Shown here one piece after another: positions 13,177 to 25,495 of a stretch of DNA of 64,000 bases. A program made the translations under genes and the position numbers. The stretch is from NCBI GenBank assembly GCA_034440635.1, contig JAOTON010001363.1, positions 1 through 64,000 of the forward strand, written 5' to 3'. The first letter of the stretch is position 1. Every line of letters starts with the position of its first letter. The notes below the pieces were generated by a model. The model saw only the letters and a program-made list of their open reading frames with translations. It did not search any database and had not been told where the DNA came from. The DNA comes from Lepas anatifera. Taxonomy: Eukaryota; Arthropoda; Thecostraca; Lepadidae.

Positions 13177-14836
13177 GAAATAATTGGCGGCTTTCCTTGT
13201 AAGTGGTTCTAAACCATGCATTTGGGTTCCTCCGTCGCGGATTGTCAGCTTTAGAGCCTTCTATGAGCCTCAAAGCTATCCATGAAATGCAGTGCAGCGC
13301 TTTCATGAAGTTAATATCGAAATCGCCCTGAATGTGCAGAAGTCAATTTGCCATCAGCTGTGGTATCTGCACAGAAAGTTTTATTCTCTCCCGCTGGTAA
13401 GAACCACCATATTGGAGGTAAAGAGCCAGTCGCACAGCAATTGGCCAAAACAGCAAACGAATCACATTTGACTAGGGCAGGCTTAAGTTTCCGATAGAGG
13501 CTGTGAAGAGCTCGGTGAATGCTCGGTACTAAGCCTCAGCCAACTTGTCACTCCTGACAGCTGGCTGGTATTCGATTGCCTGAATCTGAAATATTCTGAC
13601 CAGAAATGGCTCCGTTAAGAAGCTGGTGACTGATATAGCTTCTCCTGTTTCAAGGTATTCCAGAACTTAATGCGGTGAACGATCCCGCAGAACGTGGTGT
13701 GAAGCTGGTGGAATATTTCGTGAGCCATCCAAAGGTAAAAATATGCAGCAGTATCAAAGGTATCTTCTAGCAGTATCAGAGCTCTTAAATAGTTCGCAGG
13801 AGAATAGGGAGAAGCACCTGACTCGGGTACGTATAGCCTCTGCAGCTGCAGTGCCCTAAAACTCTAATCATCATCAGAAGCACCTGCCCCAACGACGTTC
13901 TCCAACGAATGTTACCAGAGAAAGGTTCGCCTCCGGAAGGTATTCCTGTTCTGTCGGGATTTGGAGTACTAGGGTGATGAACCATTTAATTTCAGGTCTT
14001 TTGTGGAATAACATGTATTTGTATTTCGCTGCAAATACATCTGAAAAGTAAATGATTGCATGTTAAATCCCATCTACCGCTCTTATACGCACGCACATGC
14101 CACGCTGTCTTTACTGGAAGGTTATGCACCCCTTTCATCCCAATCTAACAACGGGAGACTGCAACGCCGGGCGGCCAATCGCGCCTAAAACATGAAATCT
14201 TTAACTGTTTTGAGGCGATCTTTCCCGTTGTCGTACATGCTTGGAATGTGGCTCATTGAAATCAGAATGGAATATATAATGGAAAAAGTGGGTTCGAGTC
14301 TGAAAAGTAAAAAAAATGTTTTTTTGAACGACCCTAATGGTACAATATTGTATTGCTTATCTCCGGATGACGTCGCGCTCCTAGTTATTTTGTATTAATG
14401 CTATTTGTTACACAGTTATCAGATTAAGACGTTCAGCACTGAACTTTCGGAATATACCTCATTTTTCGGGACCAGGGCAGTGAGTGACCTCACAAGTCAT
14501 GTCAAGTATTGCAAATGTTGAATCCTAACAAAATGAATATTTTTGGGATGTTTTGATTTTTAGTCCAGAAATTCCGTATTGACCAAAACAATACAGCACA
14601 CGGAAATTTTGATACAAGGATGGGGGAGGACATTTATAAACATCAAGCAATTTTAGATGAATTATTTCGAGCGGCTTAGCTTTTGAACGGCTAGGTGTTC
14701 AATATGTTAATGACAATATGTTTATAGCTTCAAAATGTTTAAAGTTCCATTGTAAAATCTTGTTAGTAGGATACATGTTAGTGGAAACGATAGCTGAACG
14801 GTTTCGAAAAGTGATCGGTTGTTGCTTCGACCTTAA

Positions 14837-15665
14837 CCCATCACCGCCTGGGGTCCGATCGGACTCTCCCCCTCGGTTCTTCGCAAATGATTTTGAGCCG
14901 ATTCAGATGAGACACGCGTCGCTTTGCAGGCCTCTAGGGAGATGAATTCAACAACTTAAAGCCAAAAGTTGACATCAGGTAGGTCAGGTCAACGAGTTAT
15001 GACGTCATTGCTAGCTCTGTGTAAGGCGATTCCGTTCTTCTAAAATGGGATGACAAAACCAGGGTGTAACTCGACGTCTATAAGACTTAAGAGTTAGATA
15101 AAGTTTCTAAACATCGTTCGAAAACTCTTGAAAAATATGCATGCTGTCATCCATTTTCAGGTCAGATCAGTACCAAGGCTGCCAGAGGTCGCAAAGGTCA
15201 GGGTTTACAAAGTCGTTTGTGTTTATTACTTTTGAACCAAACAAGATACAGTCTTAAATTTGGTATCATAGTAATGAGCATGACCCAAGGACTCAAATGC
15301 TATGTAAAATGGTCTTGGAATATTATAAACCTTGACCTAAGGTTAATGTCATGTGATCTTACAAGGTTATGCCGTATATCATTTCAATCCTAAGAACTCA
15401 AGACGAACACATTGATGACTTCTTTTTCTAGGCCTCTGGCTCCGGAGGTGTAAGCTTTTTTCTAAATGGGTCTAAATTTGACCTATTTTGACGTAACGCC
15501 ACGGGTCCACGGCTACGCTTCAAACGGGGATCCAGAGTAGAAGATGGTAAGGCGCATCTAGCGCCGTTTTAATTTTTCCGTATCACCTTCGGTTCCCGAG
15601 ATAGTAGGAGGTCCCATCACACCCCAGGCGGTGGTGTGTGTGAAAAGAGCCCAGGCGGTGCCGGG
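14837..15665. mobile_element. TTAA element (829 bp), TGACCT-containing, ACCGCCTGGGG termini
   Basis: TTAA lies at 14833-14836 and 15666-15669. The inverted ends are CCCATCACCGCCTGGGG and GCCCAGGCGGTGCCGGG. Interior blocks such as GACCCAAGGACTC and TGACCTAAGGTTA are shared with 8375-9251. No coding capacity. Confidence 0.75.
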
Positions 15666-16174
15666 TTAATGAACAGTACCTACCGTGTGAGGGGGTGAAT
15701 TTATATCCCTTTGGAGCCCGGGCCCCTGTAATGAAACATTCATTTAGTGTTAAATACCATTGAGCTTTATTGTTAATCGTTTTCAGAATTCAAAAGGACT
15801 GTGTGATGGCTAAAGTACAAATAAAATCATTTTCTCTCCTTTCATATGGTGGTCATTTACTTTTTTCTTCAAATTTGGGATCCCCACCGATTTTTAGAAA
15901 TCCACACCCCTGGTCTTGTGCATATAGCTTCATTCATTCATCGTGTACATAACTATGTGTTTTGTCCCGCCACTGTTTTATCTTGAATGACTGGAGCTGT
16001 CATGGGGCATGTAATAATATAACAAAACAAACATAACAATAAACAAAAGTTTTTTAAGAGCAATGTGTGCCAAGTACCACAGGGCTCCACGCTGCCATCT
16101 TGTATGCATGAGAAAGTCCTTAGCGGGCGGGGGTGTTTAAACATTACCCGCTGGGGCGAGCTTCAACCCGCCCC

Positions 16175-16367
16175 GTGCACAGGTCTGAACTGTGACGTAT
16201 CGTGCACAGGTCTGAACTGTAACGTCCCGTGCACAGGTCTGAACTGTGACGTATCATGCACAGGTCTGAGCTGTAATGTATCGTGCACAGGTCTGAACTG
16301 TAACATACCGTCCACAGGTCTGAACTGTGACGTATCCTGCACAGGTCAGACCTGTGACTTAACTGTA
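16175..16367 (+). repeat. 27-bp minisatellite, left part
   Basis: About seven units of GTGCACAGGTCTGAACTGTA plus AC/GACGTATC occur here. The array is continued in the same orientation at 19401-19526, on the other side of the 3-kb foldback element. Confidence 0.9.
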
Positions 16368-19300
16368 CAGGGGCGTAGCCAGGATTTCGCTCAGGAGGGG
16401 GGGCGGCGCCCCGAAAAGGGCCCCTGCGGCAGCGCCAAAAGGGCCCTGATGGGTAAAAAGGGCCTGCTTGTGACAGAATATAGAGTAGGGTGCCTCATTT
16501 TGCATCGACCATAAAAATTGTTGGGTGGCGGTGGTTTTTCCCATTGTTTGAGACCTCCTGAATTCAATGGTAACAAAATTATACAAATTCCAAAATTTTT
16601 AGGGGTCGCGGATTGGATTTGAAATTCTGAATTTGTAAAAAAATGGTAAAAAACCTGTTTTGATGCCACAGAGATACAGCTCTTCTGGTCAGAGCCAATA
16701 AACCGAAATCCACCGGTCATTTGCCATAAATCCTGTTTATTTGGAGCGTATTTGGTTGAATTTAGAAGCCAGATTACTCTTAATATTAAGTTAACCATCA
16801 TATTTTAGCAAAATGTAGGCATTTGCATGCCTATTTTGATGTGTATTTTAGTTAATACGCACTCTGTGGACCATCCATAGTAAGTGAGTTACTTCGGCCA
16901 CGTGAGGGGCATTTATAACACTTTGGTTGGTAAAAATGGCAAAGTGTCAAGAATGGATGTTCATAAGGCTAAACCAAAAAAGAATGTCTGAGATTCGCTC
17001 ACATTTTTTATCCCGGACATGAACTATACCATCCTTAGATTCTGCCTCAATAAGCCGCATTCCACCACACCATATTACTAAGTGCCTTTCCAATGTGTAC
17101 GCTTTGATTAAAAATAAAAGTCCATGAATAATTAAGCAACAGTAATAATTTATTAATTAATAATAGTATTAATTAGGGAAACAGATGAAAATGACCCTAG
17201 CCAGTCAACAAATACGGGCAAATTTCCGGCGACTTGATCCAAAACCCGCGTCTATCGGTAGCCAGCCTTCCTCCTCAATTACAGGGGCCAAGTTTCCAAC
17301 ATCATGAAAAATTATAAAGTATTTCTTTCACGTGGCTCACGATTGTGATGACAGACAAGAGACCTACGAAAAGGCTGGGGAAAACGCCCTCCCATTCTGT
17401 CACATGGCTAGAATAAACACCGTCAGTGTGCGGAGCTGCCGGTATAGACTAGAAAAACTGCGGGAAGAGTGACAGAAATTCTTAAAAAAGGCCGGAGCGA
17501 AGCATGTCAGAAGAATGTATAACAATTTCAGTTCAGTTTATTTCATAACACACCTGCCGATTCGGGAGAACAAGGCGATCTCCAGCTTCTATGCTGGCAG
17601 GTGCTCGAAAGATGTGCCGTGGTAGTTGAACGGGTAAGTTCTTGGCGTGATGCTTCGCTATGCGCGTCGCAGACTCGGTCTCCGCAGCTTCCTCGTTAGA
17701 CTGCACATCGTACATTTATTCTTCAGCAGAGCTTGCTGAGTCGAGTGTTCATACTCAAGCGCGGCACCAGCCGAAGAACTTCCCGCTGCTCTTCTTTGTG
17801 CCGTCTGTCACGCGTTCTGCAGTCGTTCCTTTCCAGCGAGCTTTTTGTCATTACCGCTCGCGGTCCCTTACCTGGCGCCACGCTGGTCAGCGTAGAACAC
17901 GATGTCTCCTTCCTTGTAATTGGATGTTATTAGGTGGCTCTGTTGTAGTTCAACAATCACGTTTGGTGGTTATATGTCCCTTAGATTGTCCAACACTAAC
18001 GGAAATATTTCTACATTTTTCTGACTTGGATGCCTCCGGCTTTTTGGAGTTTCCGCCACTCTTGCCACAGTTTTTCTAGTCTATGCCGGTAACTCCGCTC
18101 ACTGATGGTATGTATTCTAGCCATATGCCAGAACAGGAGGACTTTTTCTACAGCCTTCTCGTAGGCCTATTGTCTGTCATCACTATCATAAGCCATGTGG
18201 AAGAAATACTTCAGGACCTGTCGTGCTGTTCGAAGCTGGCTCCTGTAATTGAGGAGGAAGGCTGACCTACGTAATAGACGCGGGTAGTGGATCGAATCGC
18301 CGGCAATTTGCCCGTATTTGACTGGCCAGCAGTGGTGTGTCCAAGGTGGGGGGGGCTCAGGCCTCTCCCCCGAAATATCCGAGTTCCTATAGTTTATAGG
18401 TCTTCTGTCTCCATAACTTAGCCTGTGATCAAGCCAAACTAAAATTATATGAGTTTCTCACCGGAATAAGAAAAAAGATCCGTGGAAGATCACTTCGGTT
18501 ATCAATTAGTAACATGATCTTCCGAAAAAGTGTTATTGCAGGCCCGAGCCTGGCTACAATAGGACAGTTTTCCTGAACATTTGAAGATGCTGCATTTTAC
18601 TTCATTATTCATGGACTTTTATTTTTAATCAAAGCGTACACATTGGAAGGGTACTTAGTAATATGGTGTGATGGAATGCGGCTTATTGAGGCAGAATCTA
18701 AGGATGGTATAGTTCATGTTCGGGATAAAACATGTGAACGAATCTCAGACATTCTTTATTGGTTTAGCCTTATGAACATCCATTCTTGACACAGTCTTTG
18801 CCATTTTTACCAACCAAAGTGTTATAAATGCTCCTCACTTGAGCGAAGCTACTCACTTACTATGGATGGTACACAGAGTGCGTATTAACTAAAATACACA
18901 TCGAAATAGGCATGAAAATTCCTAAATTTTGCTAAAATATGATGTTTAACTTAATATTAAGAGTAATCTGGCTTCTAAATTCAACCAAATACGTTCCAAA
19001 TCAACAGGATTTATGGCAAACAACCGATGGATTTCAGTCTCTTGGCTCTGAACAGACTCTGTGGCATCAAAACAGGCTTTTTTTACCATTTTTTTTACAA
19101 ATTCAGAGTTACAAATCCAATCCGCGACCCCTAGAAATTTTTGAATTTGTATGATTTTATTACCATTGGATTCGGGAGGTCTCAAACAATGGGAAAAACC
19201 ACCGCCACCCAATAATTTGCATGGTCGGTGCAAAATGAGGTACCCTAATATAGAGTGCTGAAGAGGGCTTAAGAGGGCCCCGACTGGCATGAAATGTCAC

Positions 19301-19400
19301 ATTTCGCCACAGAGCATAGTGCGGTAAGCCGCGCTTCGCGCGGTCCGTGTCCTCAGGGGAGGGGGACGGCTGTCCCTGCCCCCCTTGGCTACGACCCTTG
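16368..19400. mobile_element. hAT-like foldback transposon, 3.0 kb, inserted in a minisatellite
   Basis: The termini CAGGGGCGTAGCCAGGAT and (inverted) GGCTACGACCCTTG are flanked by the 8-bp words TAACTGTA (16360-16367) and GAACTGTA (19401-19408), which match 7 of 8. Arms of about 1.05-1.25 kb (16480-17525 and 17998-19255) are inverted imperfect copies, roughly 80-85% alike by eye. The central 470 bp (17525-17998) are unpaired and have no convincing ORF, although a minus-strand stretch reads ASIEAGDRLVLPNRQVCYE. No transposase was recognised. Confidence 0.82.
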
Positions 19401-19526
19401 GAACTGTAACCTATCGTGCACAGGTCTGAACTGTAACCTATCGTGCACAGGTCTGAACTGTGACGTATCGTGCACAGGTCTGAACTGTAACGTATCGTGC
19501 ACAGGTCTGAACTGTGACGTATCGTA
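19401..19526 (+). repeat. 27-bp minisatellite, right part
   Basis: About five units identical in type and orientation to 16175-16367. The two parts were one array before the transposon insertion. Confidence 0.9.
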
Positions 19527-20396
19527 CATTATTATGGAGGGATATTATGGATACATGATATTAGGGAGAATGGTGCTGGTAGGAACTCAGTCACAGCCGG
19601 GCAGATTGGAGAAAAAGGGAAAACAGGGCACTAGTAAGCAGTCGGATAGGCCCGGGAAAGGACATTGAAGTAGTGATGAGGGATAGGTGGACACATATGG
19701 GGTCGAGAAAAACAAACAGGAGAGGAGAGCAGGGCGTTGCCGAGCGGTCAATTAGAGCCAGGTGGGGGGGATACAAAAAGGCAGGATGCTGGTGAGTAAG
19801 GTGATGGAGCTGGACAGGGCAAAGCAAAAAGGAGGACAGGCAGATGCAGTCATATAGGACAGAGAAATGGGAGAGCAGAACACTGGTGGGTAGTCAGATA
19901 CGGCTGGACAGGGCAGAGAGGAAGGGAGCGCAAGGCGCCGGTGGGCATCCAGTTGAGACGGGCAACTGTGCAGTTTAGGGTAGGCTGTAAAACGTGACAT
20001 TATATATTTGAAAACTGAAAATTGGAATACGATTGACTCGGCAGGGCATACAGCTAGATAATATATCCTAGCTAATATAGTTAATATCTGCAACCACAGG
20101 AAAAAAGCGTAGGCAGGCACAGCATGGGGACCGGTGGGCAAAATGCCCACCATTCCGTGGGTTAAAATATGTCATGTTTGCACTTCATGCCATAAATATT
20201 TGTATTTCTGCGACGGCGATAAAGGCAAAGAAAAGACGAGAGAGAAAAGGAAACAAGAGTGAGAGAGGACCGAGCATAAAGGCAACTAAGTAGGCCAGGA
20301 AGCGATACACCCATTTGGCTGCGTCGCGCCGGCTTCCGCTAGTGCAGGAAGCGCCGATCCCAGCGGCATACATGGCAGCGCCGTCCTGCTGGTCGG
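19527..20396. other. No gene recognised
   Basis: A purine-rich stretch with loosely repeated GG(A)CAGG words from 19590 to 19960. The minus-strand ORFs are low complexity. Confidence 0.4.
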
Positions 20397-20757
20397 CGCA
20401 GAGGCGCGCACTCGCACCGTGTCCGTGGGGCTCCTCAGAGGCGCGCACTCGCACCGTGTCCGTGGGGCTGTACAGAGGCGCGCACTCGCACCGTGTCCGT
20501 GGGGGCTGTACAGAGGCGCGCACTCGCACCGTGTCCGTGGGGGGCTGTACAGAGGCGCGCACTCGCACCGTGTCCGTGGGGGCTGCACAGAGGTGCGCAC
20601 TCGCACCGTGTCCGTGGGGGGCTGTACAGAGGCGCGCACTCGCACCGTGTCCGTGGGGGCTGTACAGAGGTGCGCACTCGCACCGTGTCCGTGGGGGGCT
20701 GCACAGAGGCGCGCGCTTGCACCGCGTCCATGGGGGCTGCGCAGAGGCCACTTTTTA
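20397..20757 (+). repeat. 37-39 bp minisatellite
   Basis: About ten copies of GAGGCGCGCACTCGCACCGT followed by GTCCGTGGGGGCTGTACA, with G-run length variation. Highly GC-rich and open in several frames on both strands, so the ORFs here are artefacts of unit composition. Confidence 0.9.
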
Positions 20758-22397
20758 TTGTAGTGCTGTTGCAACATTTAATTCTGGTTGGTTTCTCCGA
20801 GAAATACATCATCCGTTGTTGATGAGAAATACATTATCCGTTGTTGATCCACGTACGGTTGTCTGACGCGGATCGAATCCACAGAGAGTTGGCTCCTTAA
20901 CCATGGCCTGACAGGCCTCAAATCCACCCTCGCCCCAGCGGGGAGGGGTCGAAACCCCTATCTCGACTCCCATGCAGGACAGTGAGAAAACGCGAAAGAT
21001 GATGGATAACTCACAAAAAGTGACGAAGGAGCTATCAATTATTGTTTGACTCCGGTCAATATTGAGGTCATGACAGATGAAAGACCACTGGTCAGAGAAT
21101 GTTTTTTCTGGCTCTAAAGCCGAACTGGGAGTACGAGTCAACCTTTAGGCGCCATTCGATTTCTCTCATCATGGAAAAAGAGATGTATGGCATTGCCGAA
21201 CTGGGTCAAAATATAAATAAAAATTTTAATGACCTGACCTAAGGCCAGGTCAAGGTCACCATCTGACCCAACATAGTGGACATGAATTAAAATCTACTTG
21301 AAATGCTGATTTAAACATAATAACATGAAAATCAAAACTATATTACCGTTTCCTACAAATATATGTGCCAACGTATGAAAACACATTTAAATGAAGTGGG
21401 TCACTTTTATTAAGGTTTTGAATTGAGGGGCTTTCAGCGCAATTCGTGTAGCCGTTTTTGCCAGCGTTTCACAAATCTGAGGTAGGTTTTCAAGCACCCT
21501 CTGTCCCTACTGGGACGAGGGTTGATTGCCGAGCAGTGGTACACTTATAGTCAAGTTCGCGGAGACCTCGGCAGCTACGTCAGAGTACGCGTTATATTGG
21601 TATGCTAGAGCGCGACTGTCTACAAAATGCAATGTGCCACGTTACTGCCTACTATTGGTAATATTGCACAGATTATCATGTGTATAATTTTGGAAACCGT
21701 TTATTGATGCCTCCATCCCTGCTATCCAACTGTTCCCTTCTAACCGGGTCTTTGAGAGAGTTTGAGTGCCGAGAAGATATTTTGATGCACTTCGAGAAAG
21801 CCTTGGACAGCATGTATATGATATTTATTATCTGAATACATTCAATGAACACGATTTTACTGGATCTAACCTGTGCATGAATTATACACCACATTCGCCG
21901 CAGGTCAGCCATAATGGATGTCTGTACACGTAGTTGCGTCGCAGCCCGGGATTCTGCCAGTATACCGCCTGCAAATCCCACCATATACACAGTGTGGAAA
22001 TGAACCAGTCACTGCCAATCCAACTGCAGCAAACCAATTAAAGCACGTAATTCATCGAATATACAGTCAATCGATCTTAATAAGATTTCACAGCGTGACA
22101 AAAATGTATTCCGTCCACGTCATATTCCTCGGAAATTATCACTCCGAATACCATCTTGTCGAGTCCATCAGTGCTAGCACGCACGCACATCCACATGACT
22201 ATCAGTTTTCGCTGCGACTCACCCTGTTCGCGTGGCGTCCTCTGGGGAGCGCTGGGATCCTGGGTGCTGTCTGTCATCGCACTCTTGCAGCAGTGTCGTT
22301 CAACCTCTAACAGCCGCCATTACTTATACCCTATTATAACCTATAGGTGCTACAGATATCAGTCATCAGCACACTATGGGCGCGTGGAGGGTGCAGG

Positions 22398-22399
<2 letters not shown>
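20758..22399. other. No gene recognised; TGACCT remnant inside
   Basis: A short AGGTCA/TGACCT cluster at 21225-21265 suggests an old TTAA-family piece. At 20865-20890 a tRNA B-box-like GGATTCGATCC (minus strand) lacks a matching tRNA fold. Confidence 0.4.

Positions 22400-22471
<72 letters not shown>
22400..22471 (+). repeat. (GA)n microsatellite
   Basis: About 36 uninterrupted GA dinucleotides. Confidence 0.98.
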
Positions 22472-22473
<2 letters not shown>

Positions 22474-23042
22474 CGGTGCAGTGAAAAATGGTGACCTAAG
22501 CGAAGAATGGTGTATCAGCGATCTCCACCACGCTCTGCGTTGATCCTGGCTGGATCTCTATGGACGTCTGTCTTAGGGGAGCGTTTCGCGCAGCATCCAG
22601 ATGACATTTTTTCTCGTCAAACATTTACCACGCGCATCACCCAAAGCCTCGCAAATCTGTCCATCATCTGACACAAATCAACACACGTTTTGCAGAAATT
22701 ATCATACAATTGAATCACGAGGCACAACTCATCGCGACTCTGTCACATACGTCAGCAAAAAATCACACATCTGTCCTACAAATCGTGCATTTGTCGCACA
22801 AGTCGTCGCAAATATGTTACATGTCACACAGTAGCTGCATTTTGCGCGCAACAGCGACTGACGCTGAATGCGAAGGCGGCAATGGAAAGCGGGTCCACAA
22901 GGCACTCAATGCACCATTAGGCGCAGCTCGTATCACGATATTGTATGGTAAGTACAGTACATCTGCTTGTCCGGCTAGTGACAAAAAGTTGTTTGCTGTC
23001 CTCTGGCAGACATTAACGCTGTGGATGCATCATAGACTGTGC

Positions 23043-23465
23043 CGCTGATGCCTACTCCAGCGTATGTCACAAACCGAACCACAACGCACTGAATGCGGCG
23101 TACTCCAGCGTGTAGGTAACACACGGAACCACAACGCACTGAATGCGGCGTACTCCAGCGTGTAGGTAACACACGGAAGCACAACGCACTGAATGCGGCG
23201 TACTCCAGCGTGTAGGTAACCAACGGAACCACAACGCACTGAATGCGGCGTACTCCAGCGTATATGTCACAAACCAAACCACAACGCACTGAATGCGGCG
23301 TACTCCAGCGTGTAGGTAACACACGGAACCACAACGCACTGAATGCGGCGTACTCCAGCGTGTAGGTAACACACGGAAGCACAACGCACTGAATGCGGCG
23401 TACTCCAGCGTGTTGGTAACACACTGGGCTACAAATGTGGGGTACTCCAGCATATACGTAACACA
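23043..23465 (+). repeat. 50-bp minisatellite
   Basis: About eight units at exact 50-bp spacing: GAATGCGGCGTACTCCAGCG then GTAGGTAACACACGGAACCA and CAACGCACT. Variant units (ACGGAAGC, AAACCGAACC/AAACCAAACC) recur in a pattern, suggesting block duplication. Confidence 0.92.
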
Positions 23466-23629
23466 CGGAACCACAAAACACTGAAAGCGACCTCGTCTAC
23501 CGTCACTTAAAACTACGATAAGGTCTTTTGTATCAAAATCGCCAGATATCCAGTGCAGAGCGCTGCACAAATATATCCGAGAAATATACTTAACATCCCC
23601 AGGTTTAGTTAGTGGTAGACACCCCTATG

Positions 23630-23810
23630 TGGAGCGTCCCCTGTGTTTCCTCTTCGACGCACAGGCACTGGCAAGCCCCCTATTGCTCCTCAGAGCACAG
23701 TCACTAGACGTCCCCTGTTTCCTCTTCGAAGCACACACGCTGAAAAGTCCCCTACGCTTCCGTCTCAGAGCACTGTCACTGGAACGTCCCCTATCATTGT
23801 CCTGCAAGAG
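23630..23810 (+). repeat. Degenerate minisatellite, about 36-40 bp unit
   Basis: About four to five units with GTCCCCT, TTCCTCTTCGA(C/A)GCAC and AGAGCA(C)AGTCACT modules. Confidence 0.65.
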
Positions 23811-24159
23811 AAAAACGGACTGATAAACGTCGATTCGTCACATCAGGGCAAAAAGGACTCGTGCTACTGCATATTCATTGCCAAGAGCAGCCGCGTTGAG
23901 AGGTGTAGGGGTGAACGCACCGTGATTCGTAAACATGTTATCGTTCAGCCTATAACGCACGTTTATCAGCCCACATCAGAAAAGACGCGAACGAACAAAC
24001 TATATAGAGCAAACGTCTGGAACCTGTAGCTTGCTGAAATCCGATTTAAGGTTGCTTCCACCGCGTTCAATTTGGCTACAGTTATGGTGTCTAATAAACG
24101 TGCTGGAAAGGCGTTTAGTTGTTTATGTGCAAACTATGCAATGACGTTGGGACATTAGT

Positions 24160-24745
24160 GCAGTCTACACGGTAATTTAAACGGCATAGCACAGCGCAGC
24201 ACAGGCACGGGTGCCGGCGATACCAGGAATGAATTCCTGGGGGCAAGTGGTACAGTGCAAAATGCTGTGACTTCTTTCTGACAAAAAGGCGCGTTCTTCA
24301 AAAACACAGGTTCAAGTTCGTGGACTGAGATGGCGGAGTCGTAAAAGGAATTCGCTTCGTTGTTCGGGACGTTTTTTCCAGCGTATTACATCAAAAGCTT
24401 AGAGACTTTCTACCTGTATTCCAGGCCCTCGTCAGCTAGGACATGATGTATGTTGGATGGTTAAAATAACTACGCCTCAGAAAACATGGTGTTTACAAGT
24501 TGCTAAATATTCTTCAAGAATTAATCAACTTTGATTCTTTTCCAGTAGGCCCCGGATCATATTTATAGTCGTATAGTTTTAAAGAACGCAAGTTCCTGTC
24601 AGAAAGAGGTTGCAACGTTTCACACTGCAAGCCTATCTTACCTCTTGCTCCAAACAATTCATCCCTGGTATTGCCGGCACCTGCGCCTGGCTGGCTATGG
24701 CTTTTTGTGCCGTGCCTTTTGAATTAGTGTAAACTGCCCTATTGT
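24160..24745. mobile_element. Short foldback element (about 0.59 kb)
   Basis: Inverted arms of about 140 bp: left CAGTCTACACGGTAATTTAA through GTGCCGGCGATACCAGGAAT and CTTTCTGACA; right the inverse, with GTCAGAAAGAGGTTGC, ATCCCTGGTATTGCCGGCAC and TTAGTGTAAACTGC. The flanking 8-bp words (CATTAGTG, CCCTATTG) do not match well, so the transposon class is uncertain. Confidence 0.55.
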
Positions 24746-25334
24746 TGCTGCGCTTCACCACACCCCACCAAAAAATATATGTAATAATAATAATGGCACA
24801 ACGGCAAGCATGACATAATTTTCCACAAACCTACAGGACAACTAGTTCTGTCTGAAAAGGCGTGATTCTGGTGCACAACACTATGAAATATGCAGCCATT
24901 TTCGTGTGCAGCGTCCATACCGTGACAGCCCAGAAACACCTGACAAGCCAGATCCCGAGGGGTGCATTGGAAATACCCGTCTGTACACAATGACGCTGGT
25001 CTGATAGTGCTAGTAAAAACTACTCTGTGCAGTGTTTTTAAAAGTCAGGCGTAATCAGTTGTGGTGATCCACACATACTTGAAATTATAGGTAGAGAGGA
25101 AAGATGCCCCGCGGCGACTGTTCAAAACACGATGGCATTAAAAAATCTCCAAAGCTTAAAACCCGCTGAAACTGAAATGAGGTCTTATGTGCAACCAATT
25201 GAACTTGTTTTGAATTCTACAAGCAATCTGACCTTGTGATGTGTCATGATAATATTTTGACATAATACTTGAAAGCTGAATCTCCGTCATTGATACAAAA
25301 ACAATATGTTTGAAATTCGAGAGGTAGCTCCCGC

Positions 25335-25495
25335 CACCAAATCTAAACCACTACCGCTACTTCCGCATCTAAGCTAGCTGAAACTACAACAGCTTCCATC
25401 ACTGCTTTTTCTAACCGTGAAACCGCTAACCGCTTCACCGTTCTTTCTGCTCTTTAACATTAAGCGCTACTACAGCGCTACCCCCACAAAATTGC
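25335..25495. repeat. CCGCTAC-rich end of a 41828-type hAT element
   Basis: CACCAAATCTAAACCACTAC, CCGCTACTTCCGC and AGCGCTACTACAGCGCTACC parallel the left end of 41828-43213. The other end was not found. Confidence 0.5.

Larger units (their letters stand above)
10918..14336. mobile_element. hAT-like foldback transposon, 3.4 kb, with nested TTAA element
   Basis: The termini are TAGGGTCGTTCAAAAAACAT and its complement ending GAACGACCCTA. The 8-bp word ATGGTACA flanks both sides (10909-10916, then one extra G, and 14337-14344). The arms are inverted, imperfect copies: 10918-11189 plus 12026 to about 12670 pair with about 13320-14336. The left arm is split by the TTAA element 11190-12021, which the right arm lacks. 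The centre (about 12670-13320) holds a tRNA-like SINE head. No transposase was seen. A right-arm-only copy lies at 37178-37782. Confidence 0.8.

Noticed and set aside
13785..13985. ORFs in the foldback arms (also 12124-12375, 36896-37408)
   Set aside because: The same repeat arm gives ORFs in both orientations with stops and indels between copies; no conserved reading frame.
17533..17715. Minus-strand ORF in the centre of the 16368-19400 element as a transposase
   Set aside because: Sixty codons without any DDE, BED or dimerisation motif; too short to support.
20185..20866. ORFs of 109-188 codons on both strands
   Set aside because: They are a product of the 37-39 bp GC-rich array.
20860..20950. 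tRNA gene on the minus strand
   Set aside because: A B-box-like word exists, but no cloverleaf with a proper acceptor stem could be drawn.
23043..23465. CRISPR array
   Set aside because: The whole 50-bp unit is conserved with no unique spacers, and the context is eukaryotic; it is a minisatellite.
22975..23570. Overlapping minus-strand ORFs of about 168 codons
   Set aside because: They translate the 50-bp minisatellite, whose frame changes from unit to unit.
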